Origin: Leptolyngbya sp. FACHB-261
Lineage (GTDB): Bacteria; Cyanobacteriota; Cyanobacteriia; FACHB-261
DNA: 64,000 bases
NCBI RefSeq assembly: GCF_014696065.1
Contig: NZ_JACJPL010000027.1
Span: 744,001 to 808,000, forward strand
Reading direction: 5' to 3'
A model generated the notes under the pieces. That model was not told the DNA's origin. It was given only the letters and a program-made list of their open reading frames with translations, and did not search any database. Position 1 is the first letter of the stretch; every line of letters starts with the position of its first letter. Positions 27,672 to 35,471 of this stretch are shown one piece after another. The translations under genes and the position numbers were made by a program.

Positions 27672-29225
27672 ATGAGCAAGCAGATTGAACCAGCGTTGAT
27701 GAAGACCCTTGCCATTATCGCTGGGGTCACAGCCGCAGGTCTCTGGGTGTTGGGCGGGTTAGTGCCACGCTGGTTGCCCAATGCAGAGCCCTCGGTCAGC
27801 CAATCGGTACCGGCAGGGCAGTCCTTAGCCCTGCTCGGTGACACTTTTAGCGGCTACAGCACCTTTCGCAGCCCCAGCTTTCAGAAGGCTCTCAAAGGCG
27901 TAGGTGTGGACTTGCGCTATGCCGATGAGTTCAATCAGACCAAGCGGGCAGAACTGCTAAATCAAGGGCAATCAGATTTATTAGCCACCACACTGGATCA
28001 GTTTTTGAAACAGCGACCCGAGGGCCAAATTGTCGCTCTCATCGACCGAACCGCTGGTGCTGATGCCGTTGTCCTAAATACGAAAAAATACCCTAATCTC
28101 AAATCGCTGCTCAATCTGCAACAGTTGGTTGCGCAGGCTCGTCCTCAAGGTCAATCGCTACGCATGGCCTTCGCTGGTGATACACCAAGCGAGTATTTGG
28201 CGCTACTGCTCGATACCAAGTTTGAAGCCTTCAACCTGGCCGACTTTCAGATCAGTAAAGTTGCGGATGCTTCCGATGCCTGGCAGCTCCTGCAAGATCC
28301 CAACAGCAACGTGGCCATTGCCGTCCTGTGGGAACCGTTCGTCACTCAAGCACGGCAACAGGGCTATACCGTTGTCCTATCGAGTAAAGATGTACCAGGG
28401 GCCATCGTTGATGTGTTGGTGGCATCTAAGCGGCTGGTGCAATCTCAACCCAGCACTGTGTCTAAGTTCGTTGAGACTTACTACCAGCACATTGATGCAG
28501 GCATCCGCAATACTTCTCAGTTACAAGCTCAGATTGCTGAGGACAGCCAGCTCTCGACCAACAGTGCCGCAACCGTATTACAGGGAATCGATTTTTTTAC
28601 AGCCCTTGAGGCTCAAGGCTGGCTAACCAACGGCACTCTACAGCGCCGAATTGGCTCAACTGCAGGGGTATTGGTATTAGCTGGGCACCTCAACCAAGTG
28701 CCTCAAGACACGACCTCCCTGTTCACTGCCCAGTTCATTAGCCAAGCGGCCACCGCCAGCCAGACTTTGATCGACCTTGTACGGGCCGATAACCCGGAGT
28801 TAGCAGACCGTTTGATAGGTAAGAGTGTGACTGCTGCTGTCCCTCGCAGTCTAGCCCAGCTCCAGAATGCGCCCGACATTGGCAATCTGCGGGTGCGAGG
28901 AGCAGTCAGCTTCGCCGTAGGCTCGACCCAGCTCACAACTCAGGGCAAACAGACGTTGAACCAATTAGCCCAGGAAATTGCTGAATTTAACGCCCAGACC
29001 GTTGCTGTTCGGGTTATTGGTCACACCTCGCACTCAGGCATTGCAGCAACCAATCAGGCGATTAGCCAACAGCGTGCCCAGGTTGTGGCCGCCTACCTGC
29101 GCAACCGGGGCCTTAAGCACAACATCACGGCTGAGGGTAAGGGCTTCAGCCAACCCCTACCTAGCCTTGCCCCTAATGATCCCAGAAATCAACGCACGGA
29201 AATCCGTCTGATTCGGGTCAATTAA
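27672..29225 (+). CDS. Solute-binding-protein-like domain fused to an OmpA peptidoglycan-binding domain
   Basis: 517 residues from ATG 27672, preceded by GAGG at 5 bases; a TTG three codons earlier is less likely. One N-terminal membrane anchor (about 10-35, KTLAIIAGVTAAGLWVLGG). Residues about 48-330 have the layout of a periplasmic type II solute-binding domain (ALLGDTFSGYSTFRSPSFQ, DLLATTLDQF, VALIDRTAGADAVV, MAFAGDTPSEYLALLL). Residues about 395-517 form an OmpA-like domain (VSFAVGSTQLTTQGKQTLNQLA, VRVIGHTSHSG, QRAQVVAAYLRNRG, RTEIRL); the usual GHTD reads GHTS. An anchored receptor tied to peptidoglycan is the simplest reading. No permease is adjacent. Confidence 0.82.
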   Translation: MSKQIEPALMKTLAIIAGVTAAGLWVLGGLVPRWLPNAEPSVSQSVPAGQSLALLGDTFSGYSTFRSPSFQKALKGVGVDLRYADEFNQTKRAELLNQGQSDLLATTLDQFLKQRPEGQIVALIDRTAGADAVVLNTKKYPNLKSLLNLQQLVAQARPQGQSLRMAFAGDTPSEYLALLLDTKFEAFNLADFQISKVADASDAWQLLQDPNSNVAIAVLWEPFVTQARQQGYTVVLSSKDVPGAIVDVLVASKRLVQSQPSTVSKFVETYYQHIDAGIRNTSQLQAQIAEDSQLSTNSAATVLQGIDFFTALEAQGWLTNGTLQRRIGSTAGVLVLAGHLNQVPQDTTSLFTAQFISQAATASQTLIDLVRADNPELADRLIGKSVTAAVPRSLAQLQNAPDIGNLRVRGAVSFAVGSTQLTTQGKQTLNQLAQEIAEFNAQTVAVRVIGHTSHSGIAATNQAISQQRAQVVAAYLRNRGLKHNITAEGKGFSQPLPSLAPNDPRNQRTEIRLIRVN

Positions 29226-29696
29226 GAGGTCATCTCGGGCTAGCAAAAGGATAGAGACGATATCCGTAATATCAACTACCCTAAAGCGTCTGCACACAGT
29301 ACAAGCCTTTAGCAAATATCCGCCTCAGTAGAATTAACAAAGTGAAAGACTCCGCAGAAAAACTCTAGAAATGACGTAGTAGATTTAAACACTTGGTTTA
29401 GCTATTAAATCGAGGCTGTTTCCGACCCTCATTGGTTCTAAGCCTAAGCTCAAAGCCTATACCCAAAGCTCAGGCCTAAAGCTCAGGCACAAAGCAGAGT
29501 GCAGAAGGATTTTCAAGCTTTCAGCGTAAGATTACTTAGAGCCATCGATGCTCCTGATACTCCTATTAAAGCCGTCTGTTGTTTAAGCCTCTTAAATAGG
29601 CCACATGGCTCTAGTGAATTCAGCTCAATTTAGTCAATACTTATAGCCAAGGGGATTAAGTGCCCACACCCACTAGTTTCTTCCCAGGACGACCGT
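29226..29696. other. Intergenic region with short repeats
   Basis: About 470 bases without a gene. Near 29444-29496 the heptamer AAGCTCA and variants of it recur four times in about 50 bases. AT-rich on both sides. No promoter assigned. Confidence 0.4.
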
Positions 29697-30236
29697 ATGT
29701 TAATCCTAACCGGAGCTGATGTGAAACCTTGCCGCATCCGAATGGGTGAGGTTGAGCAATTAGGTTTTTATTACCGCCATCAACTCTACCGTTATGTCAA
29801 CCGTTTTCCTGCGCATGACACTGCGGGTGCAGTACGAGCCTGCCGCGCTTCTCTAGACCAAGGTCAAGTCTCTGTGTTGGTTAAAACCAATGAGACCTAT
29901 AGCCTTTGGATCCAGCACCAAGCCCCCGTGCAACAACGTCAAAGCCTAACCGTTTCCAATTTGGAGAGTTTGATAGACGAGTTTGGCGATCAGACCGAGT
30001 TGCCTGTGGAGCTGAACCTACAGGAACGGTTCAAACAGTACATTAACAACAAACAGCTACAATCTACCCATACTAAGCAGAGCCTGAGCGATCTAGAAAG
30101 AGGCGAGAAGATCGCACGCCTGCAAGATTACGTCCGGCGCAAACAGCCCAGCGTAGAGGTGGGCGTGTCGGAGCTGTCTGAGGAGGATATTGCTACAGGG
30201 ATTCGCTGGCTCGATTCTAAAGTCCCCGCGCGGTAG
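29697..30236 (+). CDS. Hypothetical protein
   Basis: 179 residues, ATG 29697 with AGGA about 8 bases upstream. A compact N-terminal half (CRIRMGEVEQLGFYYRHQLY, FPAHDTAGAVRACRASLDQG, VSVLVKTNETYSLWIQ) may be an alpha/beta domain. The C-terminal half is charged and helical (LQERFKQYINNKQLQ, LERGEKIARLQDYVRRKQ) and closes with a 'EEDIATGIRWLDSK' helix. No family recognised. It stands alone between the OmpA fusion and hyuA on the same strand. Confidence 0.75.
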   Translation: MLILTGADVKPCRIRMGEVEQLGFYYRHQLYRYVNRFPAHDTAGAVRACRASLDQGQVSVLVKTNETYSLWIQHQAPVQQRQSLTVSNLESLIDEFGDQTELPVELNLQERFKQYINNKQLQSTHTKQSLSDLERGEKIARLQDYVRRKQPSVEVGVSELSEEDIATGIRWLDSKVPAR

Positions 30237-30313
30237 ACCCGTCCGATTTCTGCTACAGATCAAGCAATTGGGCCAGATAATCGGGTCAAACAATTGGGCT
30301 GAGTTTCCTATAT

Positions 30314-30335
30314 TTCAATAGCGATTCAATAGCGA
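30314..30335. repeat. Two-copy 11-base tandem repeat
   Basis: TTCAATAGCGA is repeated twice head to tail upstream of hyuA. Confidence 0.7.
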
Positions 30336-30406
30336 TAGCGGACGCCAATACCCTAGGCTGAGTGGATAGGTGATTTGCCAGCACGTGAGCCTATCCCACT
30401 GAAGCC

Positions 30407-32407
30407 ATGAACTCATCGCAAGGCTCGGTCATTCTGGCAACAGATACAGGCGGAACCTTCACCGATCTGGTTGCCATCGACAACGGACAAGTGCACACCG
30501 CCAAGGTGCCGACCACTCCCCAAGACCCAGCAATTGGCGTGCTTCAGGCAGTTGCAGTCAGCGGTGCCTCTACCCAGATTCAGACTTTTGCCCACGGGAT
30601 GACCGTCGGCACCAATGCGCTCCTAACGCGAACCGGGGCCAAGACAGCGTTAGTCGTCACGGCTGGCTTTACCGGGTTGCTGGAGATCGGCCGCCAGAAC
30701 CGACCAGCTCTCTATGATTTAAGTGCGCAGCGAGTTCCGCCACTCGTGCCCTTAGAACGGGTGGTGCCGGTGGCAGAGCGGATTGGGCCGAAGGGTGAGG
30801 TTCTACTACCCCTGACTGAAGAGGCCGTGGTTACTGTCGTGGAGCAGCTGCGGCAAATTGCACCGCAAGCAGTGGCGGTCTGCCTCTTGCACAGCTATCG
30901 CAACCCAGTGCATGAGCAACAGTTGGGAGCAGCCCTGCGAGCGGGGCTACCAGACATCGAAGTCTCACTGAGCTGTGAAGTACAAAGTGAGTTCCGCGAG
31001 TACGAGCGCTGTAGCACGGTTGCAGTCAATGCCTACCTCAATCCTTGTGTCGCCGCCTATTTGGACAGACTAGACCAGCAAGCTCAGGCGCAGGGGTTAC
31101 CAGCTCCTTTGATCAACCAATCTAATGGTGGGTTGGCAACTGTGCCGCTAGTGCGGTCCTTTGCGGTGCGCACAGTTCTATCGGGGCCGGCAGGCGGCGC
31201 AGTAGGTGCGGCTTACATTGCTAGACTTTCGGGTTTTGCCAATATTCTGGCCTACGACGTGGGCGGCACCAGCACCGATTGCTCGTTGGTGCTAGACGGT
31301 AGGCTAGCCACTCGGACAGAAGCGACGGTCGCCGGCTGCCCGATTCGAGCCCCGCAGATCGATATTCACACAGTGGCAGCTGGCGGCGGCTCTATCGCTT
31401 ACCTCGATAGTGGGGGCTTACTCCAGGTGGGTCCCCAGAGCGCGGGTGCTGTGCCAGGACCGATCTGCTATGGTCGAGGTGGCACAGCAGCCACGGTGAC
31501 TGATGCCAGTTTGGTTTTGGGTTATCTAGCGGCTGATGCCAGTTTGGGCACTCAAGGGCAAATTCGCTTGAACCGGCAAGCTGCAGAACAAGCCATTAGC
31601 CAATTGGGTGAACCTTTAGGGCTGGATTGGGTGGCAACGGCAGGTGGCATCCTGCGCATCAATATTGAGGATATTTGTCAGGCTTTACGCCTGATCTCGA
31701 TTCAGCGCGGCATCGACCCTAGAGAACTGGCACTGCTAGCTTTCGGCGGTGCGGGCGCACTATCCGCTTGTGCCGTCGCAACAGAACTGGGCATGACTAC
31801 GGTGCTAGTGCCGCGTTGGGCCGGGGTGCTGTCGGCGCTGGGGATGGCAATTGCTGATCAGCGTCAGGACTTGGTGTACTCGCGGCTGTACCGCAGCGAC
31901 CAAATTCAGGCCGAAGAGATCGAACGCATTTATGCAGAGCTCGCAAGTCGCGCCAGCTTAGGGCAACCGGACCAGCGCCAATACGAATTCAGCTTAGACA
32001 TGCGCTATCTGGGGCAAAGCCACGAGCTGACAGTGCCCATTGAGGTTGATTGGACGCCAGGCCAAATTGCTGCCGCCTTCCATCAGCTGCATCAACTCCG
32101 TCGCCACCACAGTGAGCCAGACCAGCCGGTTGAGTTCGTGAATTTTCGTCTGAGCGCGGTGCTGAAGGTGCCCAAGCCAACCTTAGTGGAACCAGCGGGA
32201 ACGGGAGCTAAGCCAATCGGCCAACGCCCGGTTTGGTTTGAGGGCCAATTTCAAGAGATTGCCGTTTACGATCGCACCCAACTGGGGCAGGGAGACTGCT
32301 TCAGTGGACCTGCCATTGTACAGATGCCTGAAAGTACTGCAGTCATCGCTCCGGGCTGGCAAGCGGAGATTGACACTTATGGAACCCTGGTTCTGCGCAA
32401 CACATGA
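30407..32407 (+). CDS. Hydantoinase/5-oxoprolinase subunit A (HyuA family)
   Basis: 666 residues, the length of an A subunit. ASKHA-type ATPase motifs: ILATDTGGTFTDLVAIDNG, AHGMTVGTNALLTRTGAKTA, TVLSGPAGGAVGAAYIARL, LAYDVGGTSTDCSLV, TVAAGGGSIAYLDSGGLLQV, PGPICYGRGGTAATVTDA, ALLAFGGAGALSACAVA. These enzymes hydrolyse 5-oxoproline or methylhydantoin with ATP, or act as acetone or acetophenone carboxylase subunits, always with a B subunit. No B gene is adjacent here (the next gene is on the other strand), so the partner must be elsewhere or absent. Confidence 0.9.
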   Translation: MNSSQGSVILATDTGGTFTDLVAIDNGQVHTAKVPTTPQDPAIGVLQAVAVSGASTQIQTFAHGMTVGTNALLTRTGAKTALVVTAGFTGLLEIGRQNRPALYDLSAQRVPPLVPLERVVPVAERIGPKGEVLLPLTEEAVVTVVEQLRQIAPQAVAVCLLHSYRNPVHEQQLGAALRAGLPDIEVSLSCEVQSEFREYERCSTVAVNAYLNPCVAAYLDRLDQQAQAQGLPAPLINQSNGGLATVPLVRSFAVRTVLSGPAGGAVGAAYIARLSGFANILAYDVGGTSTDCSLVLDGRLATRTEATVAGCPIRAPQIDIHTVAAGGGSIAYLDSGGLLQVGPQSAGAVPGPICYGRGGTAATVTDASLVLGYLAADASLGTQGQIRLNRQAAEQAISQLGEPLGLDWVATAGGILRINIEDICQALRLISIQRGIDPRELALLAFGGAGALSACAVATELGMTTVLVPRWAGVLSALGMAIADQRQDLVYSRLYRSDQIQAEEIERIYAELASRASLGQPDQRQYEFSLDMRYLGQSHELTVPIEVDWTPGQIAAAFHQLHQLRRHHSEPDQPVEFVNFRLSAVLKVPKPTLVEPAGTGAKPIGQRPVWFEGQFQEIAVYDRTQLGQGDCFSGPAIVQMPESTAVIAPGWQAEIDTYGTLVLRNT

Positions 32408-32502
32408 CGCAATCTAAGAGCTGGTTGATCTGAATTAGCAATGCCCAGTTCAACAGCTAAATTCCAGGGCCAAATTTCAGGGCTTGATTCTAGGATCCAG
32501 TC

Positions 32503-32528
32503 TCAGGGTTTAGAATTTCAGGGTTTAG
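32503..32528. repeat. Short repeated element after the STAS gene stop
   Basis: TCAGGGTTTAG occurs at 32503-32513 and 32518-32528; further CAGGG copies lie at 32465-32482. The second copy runs into the stop codon of the STAS gene. Confidence 0.6.
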
Positions 32529-32950
32529 TTATAGGACGGAGTCTGAAGGGCACTCAGGGCAGTAGCTTCGTCAGCAAAGTTTGGCAGCACCTCGCTCAGC
32601 CCCAGAACATAAAGCACGTACTGTACATGGGCATTAGCACCAAACAGGACCACCTTGCCCTGTGACTCTTCGCAGCACTCGACAACCTTCATGATCGCTG
32701 CAATGCAGGAGCTGTCGATGAAGCGAACCTGACTGCAATCGATCAGCAGGTCGTGTGCTCCCGGCTCAAGGGCCTGCTTGAGCTGCTGACGGATGTCTCG
32801 CACAACCGTGATGTCGGCGCGAACAGGCAGAGATACCCGAGCGACTGGGGTAGTCCAGAGCTCAGCGATTTCTGGGTGGATGCCAATAGATTCAAAACTG
32901 GGGCAAGCGGTGCGGAGGAAGTTGGCGAGGGATTGAGGGGTGGTCAACAT
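32525..32950 (-). CDS. STAS-domain protein (anti-sigma-factor-antagonist-like)
   Basis: 141 residues from ATG 32950, with a perfect AGGAGG in front. The first 35 residues are an N-terminal extension. The STAS domain follows: ARVSLPVRADITVVRDI, LLIDCSQVRFIDSSCIAAIMKV with the Ser-Ser phosphorylation site (DSS), and a C-terminal helix (LGLSEVLPNFADE). Such proteins are released or trapped by Ser phosphorylation through an RsbW-like kinase and in turn control a sigma factor or another output. No kinase or PP2C phosphatase gene is next to it. Confidence 0.88.
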   Translation of the reverse strand: MLTTPQSLANFLRTACPSFESIGIHPEIAELWTTPVARVSLPVRADITVVRDIRQQLKQALEPGAHDLLIDCSQVRFIDSSCIAAIMKVVECCEESQGKVVLFGANAHVQYVLYVLGLSEVLPNFADEATALSALQTPSYN

Positions 32951-33166
32951 CAGTTCCTCCTACAGCGAACCGGCTAGAGAACGAGGCTTTTGCGCTGCTT
33001 GTTCTCAAGGTATCGGTTTCCACTCGGCGGTGCATTCCCTTCTGGGCCAACCCCACTGCCAGCTTAGGACTCACCACTTGCCGAAACTGGCAAAGCATTG
33101 AAAGATGCCCTTAAACTGGCACTCTCAAAGCGGCCCGCCCAAAGGGGCACTCTCAAAGCGGCCCTC

Positions 33167-35011
33167 TCAAAACGGCTGGTAGCGCAACTCGAAATGGAGC
33201 CCCTTGTCTTGCAAGGAGTTGCCCTGATCACTAATCGTGACCAGAGGAATGCCGTAATCGATTTGCACCGATAGACCCGGAAGCACCAACCAGCGCACAC
33301 CCAAACCCACGCTGGCAATGGTTGTGGTTTCCGCGCCGCCCCGATTCCAACCCGTACCAAAGTCGAAAAACGGAGCTAGTTGCAGCACATTCGGATCCCC
33401 AGTTACGGGAATGCGCACTTCCAGGGAGGCTGAAACCGCATTGTCAGACACTAATTGGTTCTGGCGATAGCCACGTACGGTGTCAATTCCCCCCAGGCTG
33501 AAACGCTCTAAGGACAGCAGCGAATCAGGAGTTAATTGTGCATTAATTCGGACCAAACTTACGATTCTTGAAGTTAATTGCTGCACCCATTGAAACTGCC
33601 CTAACCAAGCAAAAAACCGCCCGTCTGGTCCTGCCTCATTCACGGTTGCATCAAAGGCATCTAGGCCAAGACTAAATTGTGATCTAGCTGCCAATACCCG
33701 TCGAGGTTGACGATCGACCCAATCTTGAAAAAAACGCAGCACGGTTACTTTGGAACGTCCCTGCTCATCAGGACCCTCGCCGAAGGGAAAAGGCTCGTCT
33801 AGCAAGAAAGTTTGGCTGCGCCGAAGATCGAGAGCTAGACCCAAAGCAACTTCGCGTTCCGGTGAGCGCAAGATCGGTTGGCGAAAACTCAATGAGAGGG
33901 TTCGCGTATCACTTCTAATACCTGAATTTTGAAAGGGTGCTTCAACGACATCACTGTCGCCGTTGTTATAGCTCAAGCTGAGCGTGCCATCTAGTGGATT
34001 CAGAGGCACAGAATAACTGACGCTATAGGTATCCAGTCCTTCTGTCAAACCATAACTAGCACTGAGACGATCGCCAAAGCCAAACAGATTGTCATGCACT
34101 GCAAATACATTGCCCTCCACGGAACCCACACTGGGCGATTGACGATTGGCAACTGAAATACCAGCATGAAACGGAGGAGCTTCGCGCAGGCGAATCTGCA
34201 AGACGTTACGACCAGGAGCACTGCCAGCAGTCAACTCTGCATTAACTTGGTCTAGTAAGGGATCTAGTTGCAATAATTGCAAGGCTTGTTCGAGCCGTCG
34301 CTGATTCAGTGGGCGACCGGTTGCTACAGCAATGCGGCTGCGCACATAGCCTTCCTGTAAGTGGGTTAAACCGCTGAGATCAACTCGCTCAAGTTGTCCT
34401 TCAATGACTTGAATTTGAACCACACCGCTACTGAGATTCTGGTTGTTCAGTAAGAACGCACCGGAAGTGATATAGCCGTTGTTGATGTAGAGCTGAGTAA
34501 TATCAGAGCGAAGTTTAATTAGGTCCTCAAATGTGAGTTCGCTATTTTCTAGGGGTTGGGTGAGGGCTGCAATTTCTGCTTGCAAAACTGTGCTACCCAA
34601 CACTTCTATTTCCTGCACCAAAAAACGTTCGCTATCAGGAGCAGAACGCTCTGGCACAGATGGCACTGTTGGCAGCTCAAGATTGGGCTCTGGCAGTGGT
34701 GCTGGTTCTTCAGGCAGAGAGGGACGGGGTGGCTCCGGTGGCCGGGGTAACAGCTGACCAGGATCGGGGGCATTGTCCGGCAGCTGAGGTGGTCGGGGCT
34801 GAGTCGGGGCTTGAGCAACCGCACCCGGAGCGAAATCGAGCAGAAGCGAGCCCAATTCAAGTTCTGATCCAGCAGGCGGACTCTGAGCAGAACTTTTAGT
34901 TGCAAGACTCGCTACGGTTGCAATACTGAGACCTGAGATTAAACAAGCCTTTAAAAGTGGGCTGAGCGAAAAGTTGTTCAGCTGATCATGCTTCTGAGAA
35001 CAAAACAGCAT
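33167..35011 (-). CDS. TpsB/FhaC/ShlB-family outer-membrane transporter
   Basis: 614 residues from ATG 35011; ATG 35050 gives 13 more and cannot be excluded. Signal region CLISGLSIATVASLATKSSA is followed by a long Pro-rich linker (to about residue 125), a POTRA-like region (RFLVQEIEVLGSTVLQAEI, LRSDITQLYINNGYITSGAF, VIEGQLERVDLSGL), a second POTRA half with LREAPPFHAGISVANR, and a beta-barrel with FSLGGIDTVRGY (the conserved lid loop) and a C-terminal strand ending in FELRYQPF, aromatic at the last residue as in outer-membrane proteins. TpsB proteins export large TpsA adhesins or proteases. No TpsA gene is in the window; the divergent neighbour is a CHAT protein. Confidence 0.92.
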   Translation of the reverse strand: MLFCSQKHDQLNNFSLSPLLKACLISGLSIATVASLATKSSAQSPPAGSELELGSLLLDFAPGAVAQAPTQPRPPQLPDNAPDPGQLLPRPPEPPRPSLPEEPAPLPEPNLELPTVPSVPERSAPDSERFLVQEIEVLGSTVLQAEIAALTQPLENSELTFEDLIKLRSDITQLYINNGYITSGAFLLNNQNLSSGVVQIQVIEGQLERVDLSGLTHLQEGYVRSRIAVATGRPLNQRRLEQALQLLQLDPLLDQVNAELTAGSAPGRNVLQIRLREAPPFHAGISVANRQSPSVGSVEGNVFAVHDNLFGFGDRLSASYGLTEGLDTYSVSYSVPLNPLDGTLSLSYNNGDSDVVEAPFQNSGIRSDTRTLSLSFRQPILRSPEREVALGLALDLRRSQTFLLDEPFPFGEGPDEQGRSKVTVLRFFQDWVDRQPRRVLAARSQFSLGLDAFDATVNEAGPDGRFFAWLGQFQWVQQLTSRIVSLVRINAQLTPDSLLSLERFSLGGIDTVRGYRQNQLVSDNAVSASLEVRIPVTGDPNVLQLAPFFDFGTGWNRGGAETTTIASVGLGVRWLVLPGLSVQIDYGIPLVTISDQGNSLQDKGLHFELRYQPF

Positions 35012-35050
35012 CGACGGATCGTTTCTCCCTCTCGTTGACACGCCCCACAT

Positions 35051-35471
35051 TGACCTGGATGAATCTCGATTGCTTCTTAAGACCCTTCAGCCAACCGCTA
35101 CTTAGGATACTGCTGTTCGGGAATAACAGAGCATAAGCAATAATACAGTGTGAGGTGACAAACGCTACCAACAAGCTCGCGTCTACCAGGTGACAGACTC
35201 CCTTAGGCCAAAAGCTATAGGAGTTCTCAATCTGTCCAGCAGGACCCCGTAGTATAGAATGTAACGAAGCATTAAAGGCATAGCCGCTACAAAAATTAGC
35301 GAGAACCCTAAACACGTCACTTAAGCGTGTTTAGGGGCTCTGCTAGCCAGAAGTAGGTTCATTGCTTGATTGAAGCATTCACGGAGAAATTGCTAAAGCT
35401 GTTTATAACTGCTCGCTTTTTGGTAGGTTTAAGAGCACAAATTCAGTTCAGTTTTCCGTTGGAGTTCTGCT
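35051..35471. promoter_or_regulatory. Divergent region between TpsB and CHAT genes, with a strong inverted repeat
   Basis: No gene visible. Perfect 11-base inverted repeat CCCTAAACACG / CGTGTTTAGGG at 35306-35316 and 35326-35336, 9-base loop. No T run follows, so an operator or a leader hairpin is as likely as a terminator. Confidence 0.55.
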
